64,000 nt of DNA from Leclercia adecarboxylata (GTDB lineage: Bacteria > Pseudomonadota > Gammaproteobacteria > Enterobacterales > Enterobacteriaceae): assembly GCA_901472455.1 (NCBI GenBank), contig LR590464.1, forward strand, positions 4,836,001-4,900,000, given 5' to 3'. Each line of letters begins with the position of its first letter. The stretch's first letter is position 1. Below the pieces are notes generated by a model. It saw only the letters and a list, made by a program, of their open reading frames with translations. It was not told where the DNA came from and made no database searches. This document shows positions 34,936 to 44,866 of this stretch, in pieces. The position numbers and the translations under genes were made by a program.

Positions 34936-35836
34936 CGCACTGTCGAAACGGCCATCCATCGAACTGCGGATGGCCTCTGCCAGCTGCTCATAGCGGCTGC
35001 GCAGCGGCGACCCTGGACGATAGACCAGGCCAATAGTACGACGCGGCTCCGGCTTGATGCACGGCAGATAAACCACCCCGTCACGGCGACGCTCTGGCGG
35101 AACGGACAGCGCTGGCAGCAGCGTAATACCACTCCCCGCCGCCACCATGTTACGCAGCGTTTCCAGACTGGTTGCGCGGAAGTGGGTATCTTCATCGGCA
35201 CCCGCTTCAAAACAGAAGCCCATCGCCTGATCGCGCAGACAGTGACCATCTTCCAGCATCAGCAGCTTTTCACCGGCCAGATCGGCCATCGGTACGCGAT
35301 CGCGGTTCGCCCACGGGTGATCCTCATAGATCGCCAGCATCATCGGTTCATCAAACAGCGGGACTTCGATAAAGGATTCCACTCTCTTTGACCAGCGCGA
35401 GGATCGCGCAGTCGAGTTTGCCACTATCTAATTGCGCCAGCAGCTGATGCGTTTGCGCTTCATGCAGGTACATTTCGAGTTTTGGGAAGGTCTGATGCAG
35501 CATCGGAATAATTTGCGGCAGCAGGTATGGGCCAACGGTAGGGATCAGGCCAATATGCAGCGGGCCGGACATCGTCTCCCCCTGCTGGCTTGCCATTTCC
35601 TTGAGCACTTTGACCTCGCGCAGCACGGTGCGCGCCTGATCCACCAGCAGAAGACCTGCCTGGGTGAACAGAACCTTACGACTGGTGCGCTCCAGCAGCA
35701 TCACACCAAGTTCGTCTTCCAGCTTACGGATCTGACCGCTAAGCGTAGGCTGACTGACGTGGCAGGAATCTGCCGCGCGGCGAAAATGGCGGTGTTCAGC
35801 TAATGCAACCAGGTATTCAAGATCACGAATATTCAT
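34918..35836 (-). CDS. oxyR: Peroxide-sensing LysR-type regulator OxyR
   Basis: OxyR senses hydrogen peroxide through an intramolecular disulfide and activates katG, ahpCF and oxyS. The helix-turn-helix (MNIRDLEYLVALAEHRHF, VSQPTLSGQIRKLE) and both redox cysteines are visible: LEDGHCLRDQAMGFCF holds Cys199 and Cys208 in E. coli numbering. One extra G near 35380 breaks the frame after LVKES. Corrected length is 305 residues. It is divergent from OxyS RNA. Confidence 0.96.
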
Positions 35837-35930
35837 TATTCATCCTCCGTCGCCACGATAGTTCATGGCGATAGATAGCATAGCAATGAACGATTATCCC
35901 TATCAAGCGTTCTGTTGAATAATGCATCAC
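35837..35930. promoter_or_regulatory. oxyR/oxyS divergent promoter region
   Basis: The gap between oxyR and OxyS contains several ATAG and CTAT half-sites (GATAGTTCATGGCGATAG, ATCCCTATCAAG), in keeping with the OxyR operator that controls both genes in E. coli. I have not aligned the four half-sites precisely. Confidence 0.6.
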
Positions 35931-36047
35931 AGAGACGAAGCGGCACTGATTACCCTTGAAGTCCTGCCCGTCTAACGAGTTTTTCTCAAAGCTCGAACAA
36001 CTAAAGCCAACGTGAACTTTTGCGGACCCCGTGGTCCGCTTTTTTTT
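35931..36047 (+). ncRNA. oxyS: OxyS small regulatory RNA
   Basis: OxyS is the Hfq-binding RNA induced by OxyR. The segment GAAGCGGCACTGATTACCC, the CCTTGAAGTC stretch, the linker CTAAAGCCAACGTGAACTT and the terminal hairpin GCGGACC...GGTCCGC with T8 all match E. coli OxyS in order and spacing. The central stem-loop is more diverged. The 5' end is approximate. Confidence 0.92.
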
Positions 36048-36070
36048 GCGTTAAAAAACGGGATAAAAGC

Positions 36071-36098
36071 AAAATGGCAACCGAAGTTGCCATTTTTA
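36071..36098. terminator. Bidirectional terminator downstream of argH
   Basis: Stem AAAATGGCAAC/GTTGCCATTTT with a CGAA loop, A-rich on one side and T-rich on the other. Confidence 0.85.
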
Positions 36099-36155
36099 GG
36101 GTGTGCTCTATCAAACTAAAGGAAAGAGCCGGGGTGGGGCACCAGCCCGCACGCA

Positions 36156-37537
36156 TTAAAGCAGACGGGTTTTTGCATCTGCAATGGCCTGCGCCACCTG
36201 CTGCGGCGACACGCCGCCTTTTGCCGCACGCTTATCCAGGCACGACTGCAGCGCCAGGATGGGGTAAACATCATCGCCAATCACGTTGCTGAATTTCTGC
36301 AGGTCAGCCAGAGATAAATCTTCCAGCGGTTTACCCTGACGAATGGCTTCCACCACCGCTTCGCCCACAATATGGTGCGCTTCACGGAACGGCACGCCTT
36401 TGGCGACCAAGGTAATCCGCCAGCTCGGTGGAGTTGGCATAGCCCTGCTGAGCCGCTTCCTGGCAACGCGGACGCTTCACCTGAATGCCGTCCAGCACCA
36501 GCGCCGCCATATGCAGACAGTCCAGCCAGGGTGTCGAGCGCGTCGAACAGCCCTTCTTTGTCTTCCTGCATATCTTTGTTGTACGCCAGCGGCAGCCCTT
36601 TCAGGGTCATCATCATGCCGGTCAGTGCACCCTGCACGCGGCCACACTTGCCGCGGATCAGCTCCAGCGCATCCGGGTTTTTCTTCTGCGGCATCAGGGA
36701 AGAGCCGGAGGTCACACGATCGGACAGCTCCACAAAACCGGCTTCGCCAGAGTTGAAGAAGATCAGGTCTTCGGCGAAGCGCGACAGATGCACCATACCG
36801 ATTGACGCATTTGAGAGCAGCTCCAGCACATGGTCACGGTCGGAGACGCTGTCCAGGCTGTTGCGGGTGGCAGAAGCAAAGCCCAGCCAGCCGGGCCAGC
36901 TGCTCACGGTCGATTTCATACGCCGTACCGGCCAATGCGCCGCTGCCCAGCGGGCTAACGTCCAGACGCTTTAAGGCATCCTGCAGACGACTCTCATCAC
37001 GCGCCAGCATCTCAACGTAGGCCAGCGACCAGTGAGCAAAGGTGACAGGCTGCGCACGCTGCAGGTGGGTATACCCTGGCATCACCGCGTCCTGGTTGTT
37101 TTGCGCGGTTTCCACCAGCGCGCTCTGCAGTTGACGGTTCGCCGCCAGCAGTTCTACCACGGTATCTTTACACCACAGCTTCAGGTCGGTCGCCACCTGG
37201 TCGTTACGGCTCCGGCCAGTGTGCAGCTTTTTTACCTAACTGGCCGACTTTGTCGATCAGTTTTACCCTTCCACCCCAACTGTGAATATCTTCGGCATCG
37301 CTCTCGAGGATTTGCTGCGGGTTCAGACGTACCTCTTCCAGCAGGTTGTTCAGCGCCTCTTCCAGCTGCAGCTGTTCGTCTGCGGTCAGCACGCCAACGG
37401 TGACCAGCGCTTTGGACCAGGCCACCAGAGCCGACAATATCCTGCTCGGCCAGGCGGTAGTCGAAGCGCAAAGAGTCGTTGAACTGTTTGAACCGTTGAT
37501 CCGCTGCCTGTGTAAAACGCCCACCCCAAAGTGCCAT
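36156..37537 (-). CDS. argH: Argininosuccinate lyase
   Basis: ArgH releases arginine and fumarate from argininosuccinate, the last step of arginine synthesis. The fumarase/aspartase-family signature [11 protein letters not shown] is complete, and the N-terminus [16 protein letters not shown] matches E. coli. Eight extra bases break the sequence: near 36410, 36530, 36894, 37230, 37263, 37267, 37275 and 37424. The three at 37263-37275 sum to one codon, so the local frame returns but WVEGK becomes WGGRVK. Corrected length is 457 residues. It is the last gene of argCBH, after a REP element. Confidence 0.93.
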
Positions 37538-37563
37538 AACATGCTTCCTTTATTCGTTAGTTC

Positions 37564-37630
37564 TGCCGGGTGGCGCTACGCTTACCCGACCTACGGTCTT
37601 GTCGGCCCGGCAAGCAGAGTGCCGCCGGGC
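37564..37630. repeat. REP pair between argB and argH
   Basis: GCCGGGTGGCGCTACGC...CCCGACC is followed by an inverted GGCCCGGCAAGC...GCCGCCGGGC unit. Such elements in the argB-argH gap could affect mRNA stability. Confidence 0.75.
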
Positions 37631-37638
37631 ATTAAATA

Positions 37639-38417
37639 TTAAGCCAGAATACGGGTACCAATCGGCGTGCCGTTGAACAGGGCTGGCAGTTGCTCGGCGT
37701 GACGCCAGGAGGCGATATCCACCGGGCGGCCAAGCGTGCGCGCGGCATCCAGCGCCGCATTCACTTTCACAATCATGCCGTCGGTAATAATGCCCTGGGC
37801 GATCAGCTGCTCAGCCTTCGCCGCAGTCATTTCCGCAATGCGCTGGCCTTTGCCGTCCAGAATACCGCTCACGTCAGAGAGGAGAATCAGGTCTGCGCCC
37901 AGCGTCGCCGCCAGAGCGGTAGCCGCCTGGTCTGCGTTGACGTTCATCAGCTCGCCCTCTTCGGTCACACCGATAGAGCTGACCACTGGCAGGAATCCCC
38001 CTTCCAGCAGGGTGTTAATCAGCTTAGGTGAACCCCGGCTGCGCCAGGCCTACATGCCCCCAGCTCTTCGTCAAGCTGGGTCACTTTTACGCTGTCGCCA
38101 TCGCCGAGATAAAGGCCCACGGAGGCGATATGGTGTTTCTTCGCCCAAGCCAGCAGCGTTTTGTTGGCAGTGCCCGCCAGCGCGCCGGTAATGATGTCGA
38201 TCTGGTCGGCAGGCGTGACACGCAGGCCATTCTTCTTTTTCACCGGCAGGTTAAGGCCTTTCATTAACTCATCAACCACACAGCCGCCGCCGTGGACAAT
38301 CACCAGCGGGCGTTGATGGGATTCGCGATAGTTAACCAGCGCGGTAAACAGACGCTCCAGCGCCTCTTCGCTGTCCAGCAGCACACCACCAAGCTTGATA
38401 ATTAATGGATTCATCAT
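37639..38417 (-). CDS. argB: Acetylglutamate kinase
   Basis: ArgB phosphorylates N-acetylglutamate, step two of arginine synthesis. The amino-acid-kinase fold is clear: IIKLGGVLL, VHGGG, and the MNVNADQAATALAA substrate loop. The start at 38417 (MMNPLIIKLGG) is 6 nt after the argC stop. Two extra G bases near 38035 and 38060 break the frame. Corrected length is 258 residues. Confidence 0.95.
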
Positions 38418-38423
38418 CACACC

Positions 38424-39429
38424 TTAAATAAGAGACTGCGTTTCAGCATAGCCAAAACGAATATTTGCGCACTGAACAGCCTGGGCGGCTGCGCCTTTCA
38501 GTAAGTTATCTTCTGCGGCCACCACAATCAGGTGTTCACCCTGCACGGCAAAACCGATATCGCAGAACGGCAGGCCGACCACATTTTTCAGCGCCGGCAC
38601 GCCTTTGTCATACAGACGTACCAGCGGTTTATTCGCATACGCCTGCGCGAAAGCTTTGCCTACCTGCTCTTTTGGTCACGCCCGGTTTCAGGCGGCAGGT
38701 GATGGTTTCGAGGATCCCGCGCGGGAAGTTGCCCAGGTGCGGAGTGAAGATGACTTCCGCCCCCAGATGGGTGGTGATTTCCGGGTGATGACGATGATTA
38801 AACACGCCATACGGCTGCAGGCTCACTTCACAGAAGCTGTTGGAGATAGCCGCTTTGCGCCCTGCTCCGCTCACGCCGCTGGTGGCGTTGATCACTGGCC
38901 ACTGGTTGAGATCCAGCAGGTCTGCATCGATCAACGGCTTCAGGGAGAGTTGCGCCGCCGTCGGGTAGCAACCCGGCACGGCAATCAGGTTCGCTTCTTT
39001 CAGCGCATCTGCGTTCCACTCCGCCAGACCATATACTGCTTGTTCAAGCAGATCCGGGTGCTGATGGGTGAAACCATAGTATTTTTCATAGAACGCGGTG
39101 TCGTTCACACGGAACGCACCGGAGAGATCGAATACCACGCAGCCGGCCGCCAGAAACTGTGGCGCCAGGTCGTGGCTAACTTCGTGGGCGGTGGCTAAAA
39201 ACACCACGTCCACGCCGTCGGTAAACGCGCTGATATCCGACATTGGCTGCAACGGCAGATCAACAATCCCTTTAAGTTGCGGATGTAAATCGGAAATTAA
39301 CTTTCCTGCATCATTGCTTTGCGCTGAGACAGTCAAAGCGGTTATGGTCATATGAGGATGGCGATTCACGTAGCTTACAAGCTCTGCGCCCGCATAACCG
39401 CTAGCGCCTACAATCAGCGTATTCAACAT
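38424..39429 (-). CDS. argC: N-acetyl-gamma-glutamyl-phosphate reductase
   Basis: ArgC reduces acetylglutamyl phosphate with NADPH, step three of arginine synthesis. The Rossmann loop GASGYAGAELV lies at the start, with the catalytic Cys in AVPGCYPTAAQL. One extra base in the run near 38671 breaks the frame after CRLKPGVTK. Corrected length is 334 residues, ending YAETQSLI. It is the first gene of argCBH and is divergent from argE. Confidence 0.95.
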
Positions 39430-39452
39430 CGGGTTCCTTTATGCTCAACGTT

Positions 39453-39491
39453 AATGTATTTTTATTCACATTTATTGCATGAATATTGATA
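39453..39491. promoter_or_regulatory. Tandem ARG boxes between argC and argE
   Basis: Two 18-nt ARG-box-like palindromes lie side by side: AATGTATTTTTATTCACA at 39453-39470 and ATTGCATGAATATTGATA at 39474-39491. In E. coli the ArgR hexamer with arginine binds such pairs here and represses both directions. Confidence 0.85.
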
Positions 39492-39517
39492 CTATCACGA
39501 CCTAAGGTGTGTCAACA

Positions 39518-40668
39518 ATGAAAATGAATTTACCGCCATTTATCGAGATCTACCGCGCCCTGATTGCCACGCCGTCCATCAGCGCAACGGAAGAAGCGCT
39601 GGATCAGAGTAATGAGACTTTAATCATCTGCTGGCGGGGTGGTTCAGCGATCTCGGGTTTAAAGTGGAAGTTCAGCCCGTCCCGGGAACCCGTAATAAAT
39701 TTAACCTGCTCGCGAGCACCGGGCAGGGTGCGGGCGGCCTGCTGCTGGCGGGACATACCGATACCGTACCGTTTGACGATGGCCGCTGGACGCGCGATCC
39801 CTTCACCCTGACCGAGCACGACAACAAGCTCTACGGGCTGGGCACCGCGGACATGAAAGGCTTCTTCGCCTTTATCCTCGACGCGCTGCGTGACGTGGAC
39901 GTGAAAACGCTGAAAAAGCCGCTCTATATTCTGGCGACTGCCGATGAAGAGACCAGCATGGCAGGCGCGCGCTACTTCTCTGAAAACACCGCAATTCGCC
40001 CGGATTGCGCCATTATCGGCGAGCCAACCTCCCTGCAACCTATCCGCGCGCATAAAGGCCATATCTCCACGGCGGTGCGCGTGCTGGGCCAGTCCGGCCA
40101 CTCCAGCGATCCGGCGCGCGGCGTTAATGCCATCGAACTGATGCACGACGCCATTGGCCGCATCATGACCCTGCGCGACGATCTGAAAGAGCGTTATCAC
40201 TACGATGCGTTCACCGTGCCGTATCCGACCCTCAACCTCGGCAGCCTGCACGGCGGCGATGCGTCCAACCGCATCTGCGCCTGCTGCGAACTGCATATGG
40301 ATATCCGCCCGCTGCCGGGCATGACCTTAAGCGATCTTGACGGCTTGCTGAATGAAGCGCTGGCCCCGGTGAGCGAGCGCTGGCCGGGCCGCCTGACGGT
40401 TTCTGAACTGCATCCGCCGATCCCGGGCTATGAGTGCCCACCGGACCATCAGTTGGTGGAGGTGGTGGAAAAACTGCTCGGCGAAAAAACCGACGTGGTG
40501 AACTACTGCACCGAAGCGCCGTTTATTCAGACTCTCTGTCCGACGCTGGTCCTCGGTCCGGGTTCCATCAACCAGGCCCACCAGCCGGATGAGTATCTGG
40601 AAACGCGCTTTATCAAACCGACCCGTGAACTGATCACCCAGGTTGTGCATCACTTCTGCTGGCATTAA
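39518..40668 (+). CDS. argE: N-acetylornithine deacetylase
   Basis: ArgE releases ornithine from N-acetylornithine. It is an M20-family metallohydrolase: the metal ligands lie in LLLAGHTDTVPFD, GTADMKG and ATADEETSMAGA, and the C-terminal ligand in NQAHQPDEYL. One missing C near 39628 breaks the frame at SNETLI. Corrected length is 383 residues. The ATG at 39518 gives MKMNLPPFIEIYRAL, the E. coli start. Confidence 0.95.
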
Positions 40669-40676
40669 TGACTGTC

Positions 40677-40696
40677 CCCCTCTCTCACGAGAGGGG
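40677..40696. other. Short GC-rich hairpin after argE
   Basis: CCCCTCTC and GAGAGGGG form an eight-pair stem around TCAC, nine nt after the argE stop. It is followed by A5, not T, so it is not a standard plus-strand terminator. It resembles the ends of the repeat element at 57556-57877. Confidence 0.5.
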
Positions 40697-40915
40697 AAAA
40701 ATCTCATGATCTTCGTCACACTCCTATAAGCATCTCTTATCTGACGCAAAGCGAATTAAATTTCGTAAATTGCCCGCATTTATTCGTTTGCTGAACCGTT
40801 TTCGCAGCAATTGACGACGGGGGTTTTACGTGGCTTTATAAAGGGAGATGACAAAATAATGTCCGTTGGATGTCTGGCCGGGCATAAACAAAAATGATGG
40901 GGTGACTGGGTTTTT
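40697..40915 (+). promoter_or_regulatory. ppc upstream region
   Basis: About 220 nt precede ppc. The sequence is AT-rich near 40735-40790, where promoters would be expected. I see no other gene or recognisable operator. Confidence 0.4.
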
Positions 40916-43567
40916 ATGAACGAACAATATTCCGCGTTGCGTAGTAATGTCAGTATGCTCGGCAAGGTGCTGGGAGATACCATCAAGGATGCGTTGGGCG
41001 AGAACATTCTCGATCGCGTTGAAACAATCCGTAAGCTGTCTAAATCTTCCCGTGCCGGTAACGAAGCCAACCGTCAGGAGCTGCTCACCACGTTGCAGAA
41101 CCTCTCTAACGACGAGCTGCTGCCCGTTGCCCGTGCCTTCAGCCAGTTTCTTAACCTGGCGAATACCGCCGAACAGTACCATAGCATTTCGCCGAATGGC
41201 GAAGGGGCCAGCAACCCGGAAGTGATTGCCCGCACGCTCAGAAAACTCAAGGACCAACCCGATCTCAACGAAGCGACCATCAAAAAGGCCGTTGAGTCTC
41301 TGTCACTGGAGCTGGTGCTGACCGCCCACCCAACTGAGATTACCCGCCGCACCCTGATCCATAAAATGGGTGAAGTGAACAACTGCCTGAAGCAACTGGA
41401 TAATAAAGAGATTGCTGACTACGAACGTAACCAGCTGATGCGCCGTCTGCGCCAGCTGATTGCTCAGTCCTGGCATACCGATGAAATCCGTAAGCACCGC
41501 CCAAGCCCGGTTGACGAAGCCAAATGGGGCTTTGCGGTGGTGGAAAACAGCCTGTGGGAAGGGGTGCCTAACTACCTGCGCGAGCTGAATGAACAGCTGG
41601 AAGAGAACCTCGGCTATCGCCTGCCGGTGGATTTTGTTCCGGTGCGCTTCACCTCCTGGATGGGCGGCGACCGCGACGGCAACCCGAACGTTACCGCCGA
41701 GATCACTCGCCACGTCCTGCTGCTCAGCCGCTGGAAAGCCACCGATCTGTTCCTGAAAGACATTCAGATTTTGATTTCAGAGCTGTCGATGGTCGAAGCC
41801 ACGCCAGAACTGCTTGAGCTGGTAGGTGAAGCCGGTGCAACCGAACCTTACCGCTTCCTGCTCAAAAACCTGCGCAGCCAGCTGCTGGCCACTCAGGCCT
41901 GGCTGGAAGCGCGCCTTAAAGGCCAGCGTCTGCCGAAACCCGCCGGTCTGCTCAGCCAGAACGAGCAGCTGTGGGAGCCGCTATACGCCTGTTATCAGTC
42001 ACTGCAAGCCTGCGGGATGGGCATCATCGCGAACGGCGAGCTGCTCGATACCCTGCGCCGCGTGAAATGTTTCGGCGTGCCGCTGGTGCGTATCGACGTG
42101 CGTCAGGAAAGCACCCGTCACACCGAGGCGCTGGGCGAGCTGACCCGCTATCTCGGCATTGGCGACTACGAAAGCTGGTCAGAAGCCGACAAACAGGCCT
42201 TCCTGATCCGCGAACTGAATTCCAAACGTCCTCTGCTGCCGCGGAGCTGGGCACCAAGTGAAGAGACCCGTGAAGTGCTCGACACCTGCAAAGCGATCGT
42301 CGATGCGCCGAAAGGATCGGTGGCGGCCTATGTGATCTCCATGGCGAAAACCCCGTCCGACGTGCTGGCGGTTCACCTGCTGCTGAAAGAAGCGGGTATT
42401 ACCTTTGCTCTACCGGTCGCGCCGCTGTTTGAAACGCTCGATGACCTGAATAACGCCAACGACGTGATGACCCAGCTGCTGAACATCGACTGGTATCGCG
42501 GCTTTATCCAGGGCAAGCAGATGGTCATGATCGGCTATTCCGACTCCGCAAAAGATGCGGGCGTGATGGCCGCCTCCTGGGCGCAGTATCAGGCACAAGA
42601 TGCGCTGATCAAAACCTGCGAAAAAGCCGGGATTGAACTGACCCTGTTCCACGGTCGCGGCGGCTCGATTGGCCGTGGCGGTGCCCCTGCTCATGCGGCC
42701 CTGCTCTCTCAACCGCCGGGCAGCCTGAAAGGCGGCCTGCGTGTGACCGAACAAGGCGAAATGATCCGCTTCAAGTACGGTCTGCCGGAAGTTACCATCA
42801 GCAGCCTGTCGCTCTACACCAGTGCGATCCTCGAAGCGAACCTGCTGCCGCCGCCGGAGCCGAAAGATGCCTGGCGTCATATCATGGACGAACTGTCCGA
42901 TATCTCGTGCGATATGTACCGCGGCTATGTGCGCGAAAACAAAGACTTCGTGCCTTACTTCCGCTCGGCAACGCCGGAGCAGGAGCTGGGCAAACTGCCG
43001 CTGGGTTCACGTCCGGCAAAACGTCGCCCGACCGGCGGGGTTGAGTCCCTGCGTGCTATCCCGTGGATCTTCGCCTGGACGCAGAACCGACTGATGCTCC
43101 CGGCCTGGCTGGGTGCCGGTGCCGCTCTGCAAAAAGTGGTGGAAGACGGGAAGCAGAACGAACTGGAATCCATGTGCCGCGACTGGCCATTCTTCTCCAC
43201 GCGCCTCGGCATGCTGGAGATGGTGTTCTCGAAAGCCGACCTGTGGCTGGCGGAATACTACGATCAGCGTCTGGTGAAACCGGAGCTGTGGGCGCTGGGC
43301 AGCGAGCTGCGCGAGCTGCTGCAAGACGACATCAAAGTGGTGCTGGATATCGCCAACGACTCCCATCTGATGGCCGATCTGCCATGGATTGCCGAGTCCA
43401 TCCAGCTGCGTAACATCTACACCGACCCGCTGAACGTGCTGCAGGCAGAGCTGCTGTACCGTTCGCGTAAAGCGGAAGAAGAAGGTCTGGAGCCGGATCC
43501 ACGTGTGGAACAAGCGCTGATGGTCACCATCGCAGGTGTTGCGGCGGGCATGCGTAACACGGGTTAA
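40916..43567 (+). CDS. ppc: Phosphoenolpyruvate carboxylase
   Basis: Ppc makes oxaloacetate from PEP and bicarbonate to refill the TCA cycle, activated by acetyl-CoA. The 883-residue protein is intact and nearly identical to E. coli, with the catalytic motif VLTAHPTE at about residues 134-141, FHGRGGSIGRGG near 580 and the C-terminal RNTG that closes the active site. No frame errors were found over 2.65 kb, which shows that the indels elsewhere are unevenly spread. Confidence 0.98.
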   Translation: MNEQYSALRSNVSMLGKVLGDTIKDALGENILDRVETIRKLSKSSRAGNEANRQELLTTLQNLSNDELLPVARAFSQFLNLANTAEQYHSISPNGEGASNPEVIARTLRKLKDQPDLNEATIKKAVESLSLELVLTAHPTEITRRTLIHKMGEVNNCLKQLDNKEIADYERNQLMRRLRQLIAQSWHTDEIRKHRPSPVDEAKWGFAVVENSLWEGVPNYLRELNEQLEENLGYRLPVDFVPVRFTSWMGGDRDGNPNVTAEITRHVLLLSRWKATDLFLKDIQILISELSMVEATPELLELVGEAGATEPYRFLLKNLRSQLLATQAWLEARLKGQRLPKPAGLLSQNEQLWEPLYACYQSLQACGMGIIANGELLDTLRRVKCFGVPLVRIDVRQESTRHTEALGELTRYLGIGDYESWSEADKQAFLIRELNSKRPLLPRSWAPSEETREVLDTCKAIVDAPKGSVAAYVISMAKTPSDVLAVHLLLKEAGITFALPVAPLFETLDDLNNANDVMTQLLNIDWYRGFIQGKQMVMIGYSDSAKDAGVMAASWAQYQAQDALIKTCEKAGIELTLFHGRGGSIGRGGAPAHAALLSQPPGSLKGGLRVTEQGEMIRFKYGLPEVTISSLSLYTSAILEANLLPPPEPKDAWRHIMDELSDISCDMYRGYVRENKDFVPYFRSATPEQELGKLPLGSRPAKRRPTGGVESLRAIPWIFAWTQNRLMLPAWLGAGAALQKVVEDGKQNELESMCRDWPFFSTRLGMLEMVFSKADLWLAEYYDQRLVKPELWALGSELRELLQDDIKVVLDIANDSHLMADLPWIAESIQLRNIYTDPLNVLQAELLYRSRKAEEEGLEPDPRVEQALMVTIAGVAAGMRNTG

Positions 43568-43592
43568 TTAACCGCGACGGACATCATCACGG

Positions 43593-43622
43593 CAAAGGCC
43601 ATCCAATTAGGATGGCCTTTTT
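43593..43622 (+). terminator. ppc terminator
   Basis: An eleven-pair stem (AAAGGCCATCC/GGATGGCCTTT) followed by T-rich sequence, 26 nt after the ppc stop. Confidence 0.92.
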
Positions 43623-43671
43623 CAATTATCAACGTTAATGTTGCCCTGTCTGCATCCGGCAAGGGAAAAAC

Positions 43672-44508
43672 ATGTATCACGACGTCAACCACCTTCTCTC
43701 CCGCCTTATCAGTGGCGCTACGCCATTGCGGCATATTTATTTTGCCAGCACCAGCGGCCCGGTGCCGGAACTGGCCTATAAGGTGGATTTCCCGCGCCTG
43801 GAGATCGTGCTGGAGGGTGAACTCATTGACGCAGGTCTTACGCAAACCCTTATCCCCTGCGATGTCCTCTATGTTCCGGCGGGTGGCTGGAACTTTCCGC
43901 AGATAAATAGCCCGGTGACGACCTTCAGCATTCTGTTTGGTAAACAGCAGCTCGGCTTTAGCGTGGTACAGTGGGATGGCAAACACTACCACAATCTGAC
44001 GAAGCAGCACGTTGCACGCCGGGGGCCGCGAATTGGTTCTTTCCTGTTACAGACCCTCAATGAAATGCAGATGCAGCCGCAGGAGCAACACACCGCCAGA
44101 CTCATCGTCACCAGCCTGCTCAGCCACTGTCGCGATCTGCTCGGCAGCCAGATCCAGACCGCATCGCGAAGCCAGGCGCTGTTCGAAGCCATTCGTAATT
44201 ATATTGATGAGCACTACGCCATGGCGTTAACCCGGGAGTCGGTGGCGCAGGCGTTTTATATCTCACCCAATTACCTCTCCCATCTGTTTCAAAAAACGGG
44301 GGGGATGGGCTTTAATGAGTACCTGAACCATACGCGGCTGGAGCACGCCCGGATGTTGCTGAAAGGGTACGATCTGAAGGTCAAAGAGGTGGCCCACGCC
44401 TGTGGATTTGTCGATAGTAACTACTTTTGCCGCCTGTTCCGTAAAAACACCGAGCGCTCCCCCTCGGAATATCGCCGGCAGTATCACAGCCAGCTCACGG
44501 AAAAATAG
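43672..44508 (+). CDS. yijO: AraC-family transcriptional regulator YijO
   Basis: A 278-residue AraC/XylS-family regulator. The C-terminal double helix-turn-helix is clear (ALTRESVAQAFYISPNYLSHLFQKTGG, then VKEVAHACGFVDSNYFCRLFRKNTERSPSEYR, about residues 180-270). The N-terminal half is a cupin-like sensor. It matches E. coli YijO, which has no confirmed targets. Its stop abuts the frwD stop, so control of the neighbouring frw-pfl cluster is an attractive guess but not shown by the sequence. Confidence 0.9.
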   Translation: MYHDVNHLLSRLISGATPLRHIYFASTSGPVPELAYKVDFPRLEIVLEGELIDAGLTQTLIPCDVLYVPAGGWNFPQINSPVTTFSILFGKQQLGFSVVQWDGKHYHNLTKQHVARRGPRIGSFLLQTLNEMQMQPQEQHTARLIVTSLLSHCRDLLGSQIQTASRSQALFEAIRNYIDEHYAMALTRESVAQAFYISPNYLSHLFQKTGGMGFNEYLNHTRLEHARMLLKGYDLKVKEVAHACGFVDSNYFCRLFRKNTERSPSEYRRQYHSQLTEK

Positions 44509-44865
44509 TTATTCCACAATAAAGTGGGTTTGCTGCGGAGCGGAAAGCAGCCTACGCACGGCGCTCATCACGCGCTGCGGTTCCCGCAGAAAGGCGCTGA
44601 TACCCGATTGTACGTAACGGCTGGAGGCAAACCGCTCCGCCCCTGCAAGCTCAATATCCGTAATCAGCAGCACCGCATCCGCCCGGCGGATATCCTCTTC
44701 CGCTAAGGGGTTTTCTATTCCCAGCGCCCCCTGGGTTTCAATCTTGATGTGCCATTTTTCTTGCTGACAAATCTTCTCGAGGCGCTCGGCAGCCATGTAA
44801 GTGTGCGCAACGCCGCTAACGCAGGCGGTTACGGCAACCAGATATCGTCCAGATGGCACTGTCAT
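44509..44865 (-). CDS. frwD: PTS fructose-like EIIB component FrwD
   Basis: A 118-residue fructose-family EIIB domain. The phosphorylated cysteine is Cys15 in VAVTACVSGVAHTYMAAE. It would pass phosphate to a sugar carried by FrwC. It resembles FrwB, so the system has two EIIB proteins, as in E. coli. It starts 1 nt after the pflC stop and is the last gene of the frwCB-pflDC-frwD operon. Confidence 0.92.
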   Translation of the reverse strand: MTVPSGRYLVAVTACVSGVAHTYMAAERLEKICQQEKWHIKIETQGALGIENPLAEEDIRRADAVLLITDIELAGAERFASSRYVQSGISAFLREPQRVMSAVRRLLSAPQQTHFIVE

Positions 44866-44866
44866 A

